Source: Metabacillus indicus LMG 22858 (GTDB lineage Bacteria > Bacillota > Bacilli > Bacillales > Bacillaceae). From it: a stretch of DNA of 64,000 bases. The DNA lies in assembly GCF_000708755.2 (NCBI RefSeq), contig NZ_JGVU02000022.1, forward strand, positions 186,001 to 250,000, read 5' to 3'. Made by a program: the position numbers and the translations under genes. The notes under the pieces were generated by a model that had not been told where the DNA came from, did not search any database, and saw only the letters and a list, made by a program, of their open reading frames with translations. Below are positions 45,885 to 55,046 of this stretch, piece after piece; the first letter of the stretch is position 1; each line of letters begins with the position of its first letter.

Positions 45885-47339
45885 ATGAAAAAATTAACCA
45901 GCGGATGGAACTTTGACAACAGCTACATGCGTCTTCCGTCACTCTTTTTTGCCAGTCAGAAACCGGCTCCGGCAAGTTCTCCTGAGATTGTGCTATTCAA
46001 TGAAAAACTGGCTGCTTCTCTCGGGCTCGGTGCTGACACATTAAAAAAGGATGCGGACGTTTTTGCAGGAAACCGGATTCCGGACGGTGCAGAGCCGCTT
46101 GCACAAGCATACGCAGGTCATCAATTTGGCCATTTTACTATGCTTGGCGACGGCCGGGCAATCCTGATTGGTGAACACCTGACGCCGGATGAAAGACGAA
46201 TCGATATTCAGCTGAAGGGCGGAGGAAGGACAAAATTCTCCCGGGGAGGCGACGGCCGGGCTGCTCTTGGTCCGATGCTTCGGGAGTACATCATCAGTGA
46301 AGCCATGCATGGCCTTGGCATCCCGACGACACGGAGTCTTGCAGTGATCACAACGGGAGACCCTGTCATCCGGGAATCATTTTTGCCTGGTGCGGTTCTG
46401 ACCCGGATCGCTTCAAGCCACATCAGGGTTGGCACCTTCCAGTATGCGGCTAACTGGGGAAGCATAGAGGATTTAAAGGCGCTTGCTGACTATGCAATTA
46501 AGCGGCATGATCCGGAGATTGATGAAAGTGAAAACGCCTATCTGTCTTTTTTAAAGAAAGTGATTGACAGGCAGGCTGACCTCATTGCGAAATGGCAGCT
46601 TGCAGGATTTATTCACGGTGTCATGAACACCGACAACATGACAATCAGCGGAGAAACGATCGATTACGGACCATGTGCCTTCATGGACACATATGATCCT
46701 GAAACCGTATTCAGCTCCATTGATGTAAACGGTCGCTATGCATACGGCAATCAGCCTTACATCGGCGGCTGGAACCTTGCGAGACTGGCAGAATCACTTT
46801 TGCCGCTGCTTCATGAGGATGAGGAAAAGGCGGTTGAGATCGCGCAGGATGCCCTCTCAGCGTACAGTGATTTATATAAGCAGAACTGGCTTAATGGAAT
46901 GAGGGCAAAATTAGGATTGTTCCATCAGGAAGAAGAGGACGGATCTCTCGTTCAGGAATGGCTGAAGATGATGCAGAAGCATCGTGCGGATTACACAAAT
47001 TCATTCAGGTCGCTCACGACTGGTTCATACGGGGAATCTGCCCTGTTTCAATCAGAGGAGTTCGGAAAGTGGAACCGTCTTTGGGAAGAGCGGCTGGGCA
47101 GGCAGACGCAATCAAAAGAGGATTCGCTGCAGCTGATGAAAAACAGCAACCCCGCAGTCATTGCCCGCAATCACCGGGTAGAAGAGGCGATTGCAGCCGC
47201 GGCAGATGGAGATTACAGTGTGACTGAGAAGCTGCTGCGTGTATTGGAAAATCCTTATGCGTACTCCCCGGAACAGGAAGAATACTGCAAGCTTCCTCCG
47301 AGTGGCGACCAGCCTTACAAGACTTATTGCGGTACGTGA
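45885..47339 (+). CDS. selO: SelO/YdiU family protein adenylyltransferase (pseudokinase fold)
   Basis: A 484-residue SelO. The family core is clear: [22 protein letters not shown] near residue 77, then [45 protein letters not shown] and, later, [25 protein letters not shown] near residue 245. The C terminus is TYCGT, with cysteine where some eukaryotic members have selenocysteine. SelO transfers AMP to protein targets and is linked to redox stress. ATG follows AAAGGAGA. Monocistronic. Confidence 0.95.
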   Translation: MKKLTSGWNFDNSYMRLPSLFFASQKPAPASSPEIVLFNEKLAASLGLGADTLKKDADVFAGNRIPDGAEPLAQAYAGHQFGHFTMLGDGRAILIGEHLTPDERRIDIQLKGGGRTKFSRGGDGRAALGPMLREYIISEAMHGLGIPTTRSLAVITTGDPVIRESFLPGAVLTRIASSHIRVGTFQYAANWGSIEDLKALADYAIKRHDPEIDESENAYLSFLKKVIDRQADLIAKWQLAGFIHGVMNTDNMTISGETIDYGPCAFMDTYDPETVFSSIDVNGRYAYGNQPYIGGWNLARLAESLLPLLHEDEEKAVEIAQDALSAYSDLYKQNWLNGMRAKLGLFHQEEEDGSLVQEWLKMMQKHRADYTNSFRSLTTGSYGESALFQSEEFGKWNRLWEERLGRQTQSKEDSLQLMKNSNPAVIARNHRVEEAIAAAADGDYSVTEKLLRVLENPYAYSPEQEEYCKLPPSGDQPYKTYCGT

Positions 47340-47364
47340 AATCATAAAGCAGCAATGAGCTAAT

Positions 47365-47401
47365 AAAAAACTGTTTCCCGCATTCAGGGAAACAGTTTTT
47401 T
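47365..47401. terminator. Bidirectional terminator between selO and the crtP-like gene
   Basis: Fifteen-bp arms (AAAAAACTGTTTCCC and complement) around a seven-base loop, reaching into the crtP-like stop codon. Confidence 0.93.
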
Positions 47402-48878
47402 AGTTTCTGTACCTCGAAGCAACAGCCTCTCCGACGTTCATTCCGCTCAAGGTTACCATTGGTGAACCTCCTCCGGGATGGGTGCTGCCGCCAACGAAGG
47501 AAAGATTGCGGATGTCTTTTGAAAAATTGGAAGGGCGGAGGAAGGCATCCATTTTTCTGTTGGCTGAGATGCCGTAAAGAGCTCCGCGGTATGCTCCGAA
47601 GGTGTCAGCGATTTCAAGTGGAGTTATCACTCTTTCGCAGGCAAGTTGACTCCTGATCTCGAGTCCTTTTTCCTCCAGAATATCATAGATCCGTTCCTTG
47701 TAGGCTTCTGCATCGGAAGAAAGCTCACCATCTCTTGTAAGAGCGGGGGCATTGACCAGGATGAACAAATTATCTCCTGACGGGGATACGCTTTTATCAG
47801 TATACGAGGAATTGCTGATGTAGATGGTCGGATCGCTGCTGTACCGATGCTCTGAAAACAGATCAATAAATTCCTCTTTATAATCCTTTGAGAAAAAGAC
47901 ATTATGATGCAGCAGCTCCCTATGTCTTTTTTTCAGGCCGGCCAAAATAACAAATGCAGAGATGGACGGCTGGTAGCTGTCGCGCTTGGAAACTTTAAAT
48001 CCCGGACGGTGCTGCTCGTCAACAAATTCAGGATAAGCCTGAAGCAGATCGGCATTCATGATGACCTCATCCGCTTGAAAAGATCGTCCGTCTTCAAGCA
48101 GAACAGATGACACCTTCTTATTTTGCACTTGAAGCCTTTTCACCTTTGACCCGAAATGAAACCGCACGCCAAGTTTTTCTGCAGCCGACTTAAATCCTTC
48201 TGCAATTTTTACATTCCCTCCTTCTGCGTAAAAAACGCCCTGCACAAGCTCAAGATAAGCAATCATTGAAAACGTGGCAGGGGAGATATACGGAGAGGAA
48301 CCGATGTATGTTGCATACCGGTCAAATGCCTTGATCAGCTCAGGGTTTTTAAAATATCTGCCGAAAAAGTGATGCATGGACTCGAGCGGCCGGACTTTCA
48401 GCAGCGCTGTTCCAAGGGAAGGTGAAAGGTAGTCTGCAAACGACTGAAACATTTTTGGGAAAAAGTGCGTTTCCGACAGTTTGTACAATCTTGTGATTTC
48501 TTTTAGAAATTCATCATAATGCTGTGCGGCGAACGGATCGATTTTCTTCAGCTGCTCTTTCATGGCGGCGGAATCGCTTGTAAAATCAAAGACCGTTCCA
48601 TCACTAAAAACGTTGCGCGTATGAACATCAAGCTTTTTCATGTTCAGAACGTCACTCATCCTCATGCCTGCTTTTGAAAACACTCGGTCAAAAACCTGTG
48701 GCATGGTAATCGTATTTGGACCAAAGTCAAAATGATAGTCTAAAAGGGAAACAGGCATCAGCTTTCCGCCTGCATGCCTGTTTTTCTCCACCACATCCAC
48801 CTGAAAGCCTTCGGCTGCAAGAGTAATGGCCGCTGACAGCCCTCCAAGACCGGCTCCGATAACGACTGCTTTTTTCAT
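47400..48878 (-). CDS. crtP: Carotenoid oxygenase/desaturase family protein (CrtP-like)
   Basis: A 492-residue FAD protein with VIGAGLGGLSAAITLAAEG at residues 5-23, DVVEKNRHAGGK and DFGPNTITMPQVFDRVF. The C-terminal box VGGSTHPGGGSPMVTLSG lies near residues 465-482. The TMPQVF and GGGSPMVTLSG segments resemble staphylococcal CrtP, which oxidises the end methyl of diaponeurosporene, more than CrtN. I therefore read it as the terminal oxygenase; direct activity is not shown. It is the last gene of the cruF-acyltransferase-crtP operon. ATG follows AAAGGTCG. Confidence 0.8.
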   Translation of the reverse strand: MKKAVVIGAGLGGLSAAITLAAEGFQVDVVEKNRHAGGKLMPVSLLDYHFDFGPNTITMPQVFDRVFSKAGMRMSDVLNMKKLDVHTRNVFSDGTVFDFTSDSAAMKEQLKKIDPFAAQHYDEFLKEITRLYKLSETHFFPKMFQSFADYLSPSLGTALLKVRPLESMHHFFGRYFKNPELIKAFDRYATYIGSSPYISPATFSMIAYLELVQGVFYAEGGNVKIAEGFKSAAEKLGVRFHFGSKVKRLQVQNKKVSSVLLEDGRSFQADEVIMNADLLQAYPEFVDEQHRPGFKVSKRDSYQPSISAFVILAGLKKRHRELLHHNVFFSKDYKEEFIDLFSEHRYSSDPTIYISNSSYTDKSVSPSGDNLFILVNAPALTRDGELSSDAEAYKERIYDILEEKGLEIRSQLACERVITPLEIADTFGAYRGALYGISANRKMDAFLRPSNFSKDIRNLSFVGGSTHPGGGSPMVTLSGMNVGEAVASRYRN

Positions 48879-48896
48879 AGGGCAACGACCTTTCTT

Positions 48897-49556
48897 CTAC
48901 AGCACATTTTCAAAATGGCTTACGTTCTTTTCGATGACCTGATTCCTCAGGAAATCGAGTTCTTTCGTAAACAGCTCCTCAAAACAACTGTTCTTTTCTT
49001 TACGGGATATCCCTGTAAGTTCTTTGTATGTAATGGGAGGACAGATGCGGACGAAAAGATCCTGCTTTTTCCGGTCTCCAAAAGAATAGTAAAAAATGAC
49101 GGGAAGGACCGGAACGTGAGGGTGTTTCTCAAGCAATGAAATGGCCCCGGGCAAAAAGCCGAGAGGGCGCTTCTCGAGATGCATTTCATCCCCCTGCGGG
49201 AAAAGACAGACGGACTTGCCCTCATCCAGTTTTCTGCCGGCATACTTAAGAGAAAGCACAATGTCTTTCGGTTTCCCTCGGTTAACAGAAAACGCGCCGA
49301 GCTTTCTGAAAAAGGGGAATTCCTTCAGTCCTTTTTCGTGCATCATGATATAGATATCGTGTTTTATTTTTACCTGGTTGCAGTGGAAAAGAAGAAGACC
49401 GTCCCACCATGAACTGTGATTCATGCAGATGATAGCCTGATCCGGCAGCTCAGCAGGACCATCGAGGTAAATCCCGTTAAAATGGCGCTTAAACAGCTGC
49501 CTGTTATAAAGGAAAAACAACTTTTCAAAGTAAGGCTTTTTGGCAGCTTCAATCAT
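48897..49556 (-). CDS. PlsC-family acyltransferase, probably for carotenoid acylation
   Basis: A 219-residue acyltransferase. The HX4D motif is NHSSWWD near residue 46, followed by GAFSVNRGKPKDIVLSL and CLFPQGDEMH (the FPEG-type motif, here FPQG) near residue 117. Family enzymes transfer acyl groups to glycerol-phosphate or other alcohols at the membrane. Because it lies between cruF and a crtP-like gene, with an eight-base overlap to cruF, I infer a role in acylating a carotenoid sugar ester, by analogy to staphyloxanthin CrtO. A lipid role is possible. Confidence 0.82.
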   Translation of the reverse strand: MIEAAKKPYFEKLFFLYNRQLFKRHFNGIYLDGPAELPDQAIICMNHSSWWDGLLLFHCNQVKIKHDIYIMMHEKGLKEFPFFRKLGAFSVNRGKPKDIVLSLKYAGRKLDEGKSVCLFPQGDEMHLEKRPLGFLPGAISLLEKHPHVPVLPVIFYYSFGDRKKQDLFVRICPPITYKELTGISRKEKNSCFEELFTKELDFLRNQVIEKNVSHFENVL

Positions 49557-50310
49557 GAGTGAACCTCTTTAAAGAATAATAGTAAACAGCAAGCGCTGCA
49601 GCAGTCAGCACAAGGGTGGCCGTAACGGCAAGCCACAGTTTGCTGATCAGCGCCAATAGGATGAACATGGCCTGCATCAGAATGAAAACAAGGACCATCC
49701 GGCTGTGCCAAATGCCGCTTTTGTTCATTTCGCTATGTACAAGAAAGTAGATGAAAGCATGCAGAATGAATGCGACAATAAACCATCCAGCAAAATTGGA
49801 AAAGGGAATGTTGTAGTAAAAACTTTCTGCCTGCCATACCCAGTATTCTTTAACCTCGTAGGCTACAGGGTCAATGATCAGATCCATCAGAACCGCAAGC
49901 AAAGAGCCAGTGAGAACATAGATCAGCACATTTTTCTTATAGGCGATCACTTTGGCAAGTGCATGCGACGAGGCGATCACCATCAGCCATGCAAATCCGA
50001 TGGCGATGGGAACGCCGATCAGTTTAGGGCCGAAATCCTGCGTGTAGTAGTAGTCGCCAAACAAAATACCGTACTCAACGCCGAGGTGCTCTGCAAAAAT
50101 GGAGAAAAAGACGATGATTGCAGAAATGGAAAGTCCTTTTGAAGTTCCGTATGAACGGACGAAATAAATGCCTCCGATCAAGCCTGCAGCTATCAGGAAC
50201 ACCACATTTGCCCATTCCAGGGCGGGAGGAAGAATATCAAAGCTTAAAAGAACAACACCGCACGCATACCAGAAAAGGAAAAAATAATAGATGGACTGAT
50301 CAATTTTCAT
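49549..50310 (-). CDS. cruF: Carotenoid 1,2-hydratase-like membrane protein (CruF, DUF422)
   Basis: A 253-residue protein with seven or so membrane segments and the CruF pattern: FAEHLGVEYGILFGDYYYTQDFGPKL near residues 75-100, then GVPIAIGFAW, VLMDLIIDPVA and WYNIPFSNF-like YYNIPFSNFAGWF. CruF adds water to the 1,2 double bond of an acyclic carotenoid end. In the context of a C30 pathway it would make the 1-hydroxy group that a sugar can be attached to. The start at 50310 follows GAGAGGTG; the longer frame to 50433 runs through the amtB terminator and is rejected. Confidence 0.85.
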   Translation of the reverse strand: MKIDQSIYYFFLFWYACGVVLLSFDILPPALEWANVVFLIAAGLIGGIYFVRSYGTSKGLSISAIIVFFSIFAEHLGVEYGILFGDYYYTQDFGPKLIGVPIAIGFAWLMVIASSHALAKVIAYKKNVLIYVLTGSLLAVLMDLIIDPVAYEVKEYWVWQAESFYYNIPFSNFAGWFIVAFILHAFIYFLVHSEMNKSGIWHSRMVLVFILMQAMFILLALISKLWLAVTATLVLTAAALAVYYYSLKRFTHD

Positions 50311-50411
50311 TTGTGCACCTCTCTCTCTACTCTGATTATAAGAAACCGCAGGAGGATGTACAAGGAAACGCGCTCTGGCCGTGCGCAGAGGGGCTGAACA
50401 GATTTTTCTGC

Positions 50412-50441
50412 ACAAAAAAAAGAGCGGCATCACACCGCTCT
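50412..50441 (-). terminator. Rho-independent terminator of amtB
   Basis: On the minus strand AGAGCGG/CCGCTCT arms with a short loop, followed by eight Ts, 11 bases after the amtB stop. Confidence 0.9.
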
Positions 50442-50452
50442 AAACCACTCTG

Positions 50453-51736
50453 TTAAGCTGTTGTTTTTTTCTCAGGTTTGCCTTCTTCTAAAGAAGCGAA
50501 TGATTCAGGGTAGCCGTAGCTGCCGTGCTCACTCATATCAAGACCGATCATTTCTTCTTCTTCTGTCACGCGGATTGTGCCCATGGCCTTTTTCATCACA
50601 ATCAGGATGACGTAAGACACGATGAACGCATAAGCGGCACATGAGAGAATGCCGATGGCTTGAACGCCCAGCTGTGTGAGGCCTCCGCCGTAGAACAGTC
50701 CTGCAAGTCCTCCGTTTCGCTCTGCAAGCTCCGGAGTAGCGAAGAAACCGGTGGATAGTGTACCCCAGACGCCTGCCGCACCGTGAACGGAAAGGGCGAA
50801 AATCGGATCATCAATTTTCGCTTTATCAAACAGCTTCATGCTGAAGTAGACAAGAACACCGGCGACAAGTCCGATGACAACGGCTGCCCACGGGGCAACA
50901 AATGCACAGGAGGCAGTGATTGCGACAAGTCCGGCAAGAGCGCCATTTAAAGTTGTAGGAATATCAGCTTTTCCGGTCATTACACGGACCGCAATCATCG
51001 CTGCGATGGCACCTGCACCAGCTGCAAGCTGCGTGTTTAATGCTACATATCCGAAAAATCCGTCTGATACGCCGAATGTGCTTCCTGCGTTAAATCCGAA
51101 CCAGCCGACCCAAAGGATTAAAACGCCAAGAGCCGTGTACACCTGGTTATGGCCGAAAAGTTGATTCATTGTGCCGTCTTTAGCGTATTTTCCAAGTCTT
51201 GGCTTTAACACAATCGTTGCAGCGAGTGCTGCCATTGCACCAGTTAAATGGACAACTGTAGATCCTGCGAAGTCCTGCTTGCCTAAATCCTTAAGCCAGC
51301 CGGCTCCCCAAATCCAGTGGGCAACAACCGGATAGATCAATGCAGAGAACAAGACTGCGAAGATAACATATGCAGACAGTTTAGCGCGTTCTGCAAATCC
51401 GCCAAAGGCAATTGTCAGGGCAATCGCTGCAAAGGCGAGCTGGAAAAAGAAATCAACGGAAGTGGTCAGCCCGTCAGTTGCTGGAGAAGCATCTCCGTAA
51501 AAGAAGTTTGAAAGACCGATAAACTTGTTGCCATCACCGTAAATGAACCCGTACCCTACTGCCCAGAACACAAGAGAGGCAATTCCAACTGTGAAAATCG
51601 TCTTGCCCGCAATATGGCCGGCGTTTTTCATCCGGGTAGATCCCGCTTCAAGAAGAATAAATCCTCCTTGCATGAGCAAAACAAGTATACCCGCAATGAC
51701 GACCCATAAATTATCCATTAGCACGACAGCATCCAT
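50453..51736 (-). CDS. amtB: Ammonium transporter
   Basis: A 427-residue Amt/MEP channel with eleven expected membrane segments. Family pieces visible include VLLMQGGFILLEAGSTRMKN near residue 18, FAERAKLSAY near 115, the VAHWIWGAGWL segment near 137, VHLTGAMAAL near 164 and FALSVHGAAGVWGTLSTG near 318. It conducts ammonium/ammonia under nitrogen limitation. Unlike the usual amtB-glnK pair, no PII gene is next to it. A perfect TnrA/GlnR box lies upstream. ATG with AAGGAG. Confidence 0.95.
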   Translation of the reverse strand: MDAVVLMDNLWVVIAGILVLLMQGGFILLEAGSTRMKNAGHIAGKTIFTVGIASLVFWAVGYGFIYGDGNKFIGLSNFFYGDASPATDGLTTSVDFFFQLAFAAIALTIAFGGFAERAKLSAYVIFAVLFSALIYPVVAHWIWGAGWLKDLGKQDFAGSTVVHLTGAMAALAATIVLKPRLGKYAKDGTMNQLFGHNQVYTALGVLILWVGWFGFNAGSTFGVSDGFFGYVALNTQLAAGAGAIAAMIAVRVMTGKADIPTTLNGALAGLVAITASCAFVAPWAAVVIGLVAGVLVYFSMKLFDKAKIDDPIFALSVHGAAGVWGTLSTGFFATPELAERNGGLAGLFYGGGLTQLGVQAIGILSCAAYAFIVSYVILIVMKKAMGTIRVTEEEEMIGLDMSEHGSYGYPESFASLEEGKPEKKTTA

Positions 51737-51783
51737 TCCTCAACACACTCCTTTTAATAAAAGATAATAAAGACTGATTTTCA

Positions 51784-51800
51784 TGTTAGGAAATATAACA
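51784..51800. promoter_or_regulatory. TnrA/GlnR box upstream of amtB
   Basis: TGTTAGGAAATATAACA fits TGTNA-N7-TNACA perfectly. Its centre is about 56 bp before the amtB start codon; with the TATTAA or TATTAT elements at 51754-51769 as -10, it would sit roughly 35-45 bp before the start point, near the place TnrA uses to activate. Confidence 0.85.
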
Positions 51801-51938
51801 CCTGTTGTTATGTTTATTATCATATGGCAAGAGTATGCAGAAAGCAAGCATTTTTCTGAAAATTATAATAAAAAACAAGGACTAATTTCCTGTGTGTTTT
51901 TTGATAGCGGTTACAATTTACGTCACATAAGCTGACGC

Positions 51939-51968
51939 GAAAAAACATCCGGCGAAACCGCCGGATGT
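51939..51968 (-). terminator. Rho-independent terminator of yisQ
   Basis: ACATCCGGCG with its complement, a four-base loop and six Ts on the minus strand; it overlaps the first base of the yisQ stop codon. Confidence 0.92.
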
Positions 51969-53329
51969 CAGGTTGCTGCTTTTGAATGTAAAACAAATCC
52001 TTTATTGATCCAGACTCTGGACTTCCATCTTATAAGCATAAGAATGCCTCTCAGCCATTCATCAGCAATAAAAGCAATCCAGATACCTGCAAGACCCAGC
52101 TCAAACTGAATCCCAAGCACATAGGCAAGAGGAACGCTGATTCCCCACATGGACAAAATACCCATATATACAGGGAACTTTACATCTCCTGCGGCTCTCA
52201 GCGCACTGATGATGATCAGATTAAAAGCTCTGCCGGGTTCAAGGATAATGGTCAGCAGAAGCAGGACAGCTCCTGTCTGCAGAATCTCGGTGTTATCTGT
52301 GAAAATTCCGAACAGGCTGTCAGTAAAGATGCTGAATATGACAGCAATGACGGCCGATGTGCCGATTCCCCAGTACAGCGACTTCATGCATCTGGAGTAA
52401 GCCTGATCATATTCTTTAGCTCCTGTCATCTGTCCGATGAGAATCTGATTTCCCTGGCTGATGGCGAGACTGAAGAGGAAGATGAACATCATCAGGTTCT
52501 GAGCATACACCTTTGTTGTCAGCGCTTCAGCTCCAAGCATGGTAATAAAAATGGTAATGACAATCTGGGATCCGTTGTAGGCAAGATGCTCGCCTGCGGA
52601 CGGCACCCCGATCTTCAGCAGATTTTTCAGGTGGGCAGCAGGCAGTTTGAAAACATCCAGCGCCTTCGTTTGGAATGAAATCCGCTTTACAAGGAGATAA
52701 GAAATAGCAATCAGTCCCGCAAGCCTTGATACAACAGTCGAAAGGGCAACACCCTCCACTCCAAGAACCGGAATGCCGAATGGACCGAAAATAAACAGAT
52801 AATTTCCAATGACATTAAGGATATTCATGCCGATTGTGATATACATCGTATCTTTTGTAAATCCGTAGCTCTTAAGCACAGCTCCAATGGTCATGATAAG
52901 CGCCTGGAGGAAACAGAGCCCTCCGACCATCTTTAGGTAATAGTCAGCTTCTGCCATCAGGGCAGGCGGGATATTCATCATCATGAGCATGTTTTCGCTG
53001 AAAGCAATGACCGCTGCACCGATAATCAGGCCAAGAACCAGATTGGCTGCAATGGATACTTGCGAAATCTCAAGGGCGCTTCTGCTGTTGCCGGCACCGA
53101 CGTTCTGTGTAATCAGGACGATCGTTCCCGTTGCAACAAAACCGAACATCACGATTAATATGTTCAGAATCTGATTAGCGACTCCGACGGCTGCAACCGA
53201 GTTGTCTGAATACTGGCTGAGCATCAGGGTGTCGGCATTTCCCATCAGCATGTGAAGAAACAGCTCAATAAAAATAGGCCAGGTAAGAGCAAATAATGTC
53301 AATTTTCGATCTTTCTTCAGTTGAGGCAA
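51968..53329 (-). CDS. yisQ: MATE family efflux transporter YisQ
   Basis: A 453-residue MATE-family transporter with twelve hydrophobic segments. The opening LTWPIFIELFLHMLMGNADTLMLS and VAAVGVANQI are typical, and the second half repeats the pattern (LKIGVPSAGEHLAYN near residue 240). It probably exports drugs or metabolites by Na+ or H+ antiport; the substrate is unknown. Its place next to yisR matches B. subtilis yisQ. The start is TTG after GGAGGATG; the nearby ATG is out of frame. Confidence 0.9.
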   Translation of the reverse strand: MPQLKKDRKLTLFALTWPIFIELFLHMLMGNADTLMLSQYSDNSVAAVGVANQILNILIVMFGFVATGTIVLITQNVGAGNSRSALEISQVSIAANLVLGLIIGAAVIAFSENMLMMMNIPPALMAEADYYLKMVGGLCFLQALIMTIGAVLKSYGFTKDTMYITIGMNILNVIGNYLFIFGPFGIPVLGVEGVALSTVVSRLAGLIAISYLLVKRISFQTKALDVFKLPAAHLKNLLKIGVPSAGEHLAYNGSQIVITIFITMLGAEALTTKVYAQNLMMFIFLFSLAISQGNQILIGQMTGAKEYDQAYSRCMKSLYWGIGTSAVIAVIFSIFTDSLFGIFTDNTEILQTGAVLLLLTIILEPGRAFNLIIISALRAAGDVKFPVYMGILSMWGISVPLAYVLGIQFELGLAGIWIAFIADEWLRGILMLIRWKSRVWINKGFVLHSKAAT

Positions 53330-53451
53330 AAAACATCCTCCTTCCCAAAAACTTACGTAAAATCATTACTAGTTTACAGATGATCTTCTATAATAAAAAG
53401 AGATGATTTCGATCATTTTTGGAAAAATACGACCTGAAGAGAGAGAGCGCC

Positions 53452-54315
53452 ATGTCCTACATCGGTTTTGACATTCCTCCATTTCCAACTTTTATAAAAG
53501 GCGGGGATGCGATTTTTAAAAAGGGATCCAAGCACTTTAAGCGCATTTTTACCGTCTTTGATCTGATCTATGTCCAGTCGGGAGAGCTTTACATAACGGA
53601 AAACAGCGAACCATTTACAATAAAAGACGGCCAGTTCATCATCTTAACTCCAGGCTTCGAACACTATGGACATAAAAGCTGCAAAGAAGATACAAGAGTC
53701 TTTTGGTGCCATTTCAAAATGGAAGGTGCTTTTTCACTGTACAGGGATGGGTATGAAAATTGGGCAGAAATCCAGACGCGTGACGGAGATTTTGTCGTTC
53801 CGCCCCAATTTCAATTTAAAATTCCGGCTTTCGGGGAATGCCTGCATCGCGATTTTGTTGAAAAAATCTTTGAAAACATTACTCGCCTTGATCATCAGAC
53901 GCCTGATTTTCCGCTGAGGCAGCAGATTTATTTTCAGGAAATCGTTCTTCATCTCCAAAAAGAATCACTTAAGATCTCAAGTGCGGCTGAAAAAGTAGTG
54001 GAAGACACGCTGCGTTATATCAGGAAACATTACAAAGAAGAAAAGAAGATGGAGGACGTTGCAAAGGAACTTCACTTTCATCCCGATTACATCACAAGAT
54101 GCATGCAGAAAACAATGGGCGTCACCCCTGTACAGTACTTAACCCAGTACCGGATGGAACAGGCGAAGCGTCTTCTGTCTACTACTGACGATAAAATTTC
54201 ATTCATTGCAAAAGAGTCCGGCATACAGGATCCCGCCTACTTCACAAAAATATTTAAGCGGCTGGAAGGAGTTTCACCACTTGAATATCGAAAGATAGTA
54301 TCAAGGAAAAAATAA
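53452..54315 (+). CDS. yisR: AraC family transcriptional regulator YisR
   Basis: A 287-residue regulator. The N-terminal cupin-like sensor (residues 1-150) has QSGELYITENSEPFTIKDGQFIILTPG. The C-terminal double helix-turn-helix has VAKELHFHPDYITRCMQKTMGVTPVQYLTQYRMEQAKRLL near residues 200-240 (read as separate helices) and ESGIQDPAYFTKIFKRLEGVSPLEYRK. Its length and position match B. subtilis YisR. The divergent MATE gene yisQ is a possible target. ATG follows GAGAGAGAG. No strong terminator separates its stop from array 2. Confidence 0.9.
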   Translation: MSYIGFDIPPFPTFIKGGDAIFKKGSKHFKRIFTVFDLIYVQSGELYITENSEPFTIKDGQFIILTPGFEHYGHKSCKEDTRVFWCHFKMEGAFSLYRDGYENWAEIQTRDGDFVVPPQFQFKIPAFGECLHRDFVEKIFENITRLDHQTPDFPLRQQIYFQEIVLHLQKESLKISSAAEKVVEDTLRYIRKHYKEEKKMEDVAKELHFHPDYITRCMQKTMGVTPVQYLTQYRMEQAKRLLSTTDDKISFIAKESGIQDPAYFTKIFKRLEGVSPLEYRKIVSRKK

Positions 54316-54381
54316 AACATGTATGAATAAGACCGATAATAGGTCAGGATGATACTGAAGTTCCGGTCTCGGGGATAAGGG

Positions 54382-54620
54382 CCGTCAAACGGAAGAAACG
54401 CTTGCTTGATGGTACCGAACTTGGAGATAAGTCCCATCAAACCAGAAAACCGCTGGCTTGATGGTTCCAATCGCAGAGATAAGTGCCATCAAATCGGAAA
54501 ACCGCTTGCTTGATGGTTCCGAACTCGGAGATAAGTGCCATCAAACGGGAGAAACGCTGGTTTGATGGTACCGAACTCGGAGATAAGTGCCATCAAATCG
54601 GAAAACCCACGGCTTGATGG
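54382..54620. repeat. 52-bp tandem array 2: alternating TTGATGG / CCATCAA, 5 units
   Basis: TTGATGG starts at 54406, 54458, 54510, 54562 and 54614; CCATCAA starts at 54434, 54486, 54538 and 54590, with CCGTCAA at 54382. Every step is exactly 52 bp. Gaps between arms are 17 and 21 bases, as in array 1. Arms extend to about 10 bp (TTGATGGTAC/GTGCCATCAA) around a 15-base loop. It begins about 67 bases after yisR and ends 34 bases before the ferredoxin start. Confidence 0.96.
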
Positions 54621-54653
54621 TTCATAAAAACATAAACCAATGGAGGAATAAAC

Positions 54654-54974
54654 ATGCCGACAATTAACGTGCCGGGCCACGGCTCATTTGAAACAGAAAT
54701 GGGAAAGAAACTTGTTTTAGCACTTGAGGATAATGGAGTGCACATTCTCCACCGCTGCGGCGGGAAAGCGAAATGCACAAGCTGCCGCGTAGAGATTCTC
54801 GAAGGTGATTTTGAAGACTTAACAAATACAGAACGAAACGCGTTTGCGGAAAAAGGAGTGGAGGATCATCTGCGCCTTTCCTGCCAGATCCGCGTGAACG
54901 GCGATGTCACATGCAGGCCGATTATGACGGTTGAAAGCAGAGGCATTGATGCGGGGCCAAGGCCGGAAGAATGA
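54654..54974 (+). CDS. 2Fe-2S ferredoxin
   Basis: A 106-residue plant-type 2Fe-2S ferredoxin. The cluster cysteines are CGGKAKCTSC near residues 36-45 (CX5CX2C) and LSCQ near residue 80. It carries electrons in the cytoplasm; the partner enzyme is unknown, and neither neighbour is a redox enzyme. ATG follows TGGAGGAA. A strong terminator follows. It begins just after repeat array 2, so its promoter must overlap or precede the array. Confidence 0.92.
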   Translation: MPTINVPGHGSFETEMGKKLVLALEDNGVHILHRCGGKAKCTSCRVEILEGDFEDLTNTERNAFAEKGVEDHLRLSCQIRVNGDVTCRPIMTVESRGIDAGPRPEE

Positions 54975-54983
54975 AAATTGTAA

Positions 54984-55020
54984 AACACGTCGGATAACAT
55001 TTCCCGACGTGTTTTTTTTT
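54984..55020 (+). terminator. Rho-independent terminator of the ferredoxin gene
   Basis: Ten-bp arms AACACGTCGG/CCGACGTGTT with a ten-base loop, followed by a run of Ts. Confidence 0.93.
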
Positions 55021-55046
55021 GAGCATTATGCTGAAAAAATATTAAT

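Noticed and set aside
50311-50433. Longer N terminus for cruF
   Set aside because: The extension runs through the amtB terminator and has no ribosome site; GAGAGGTG supports the start at 50310.
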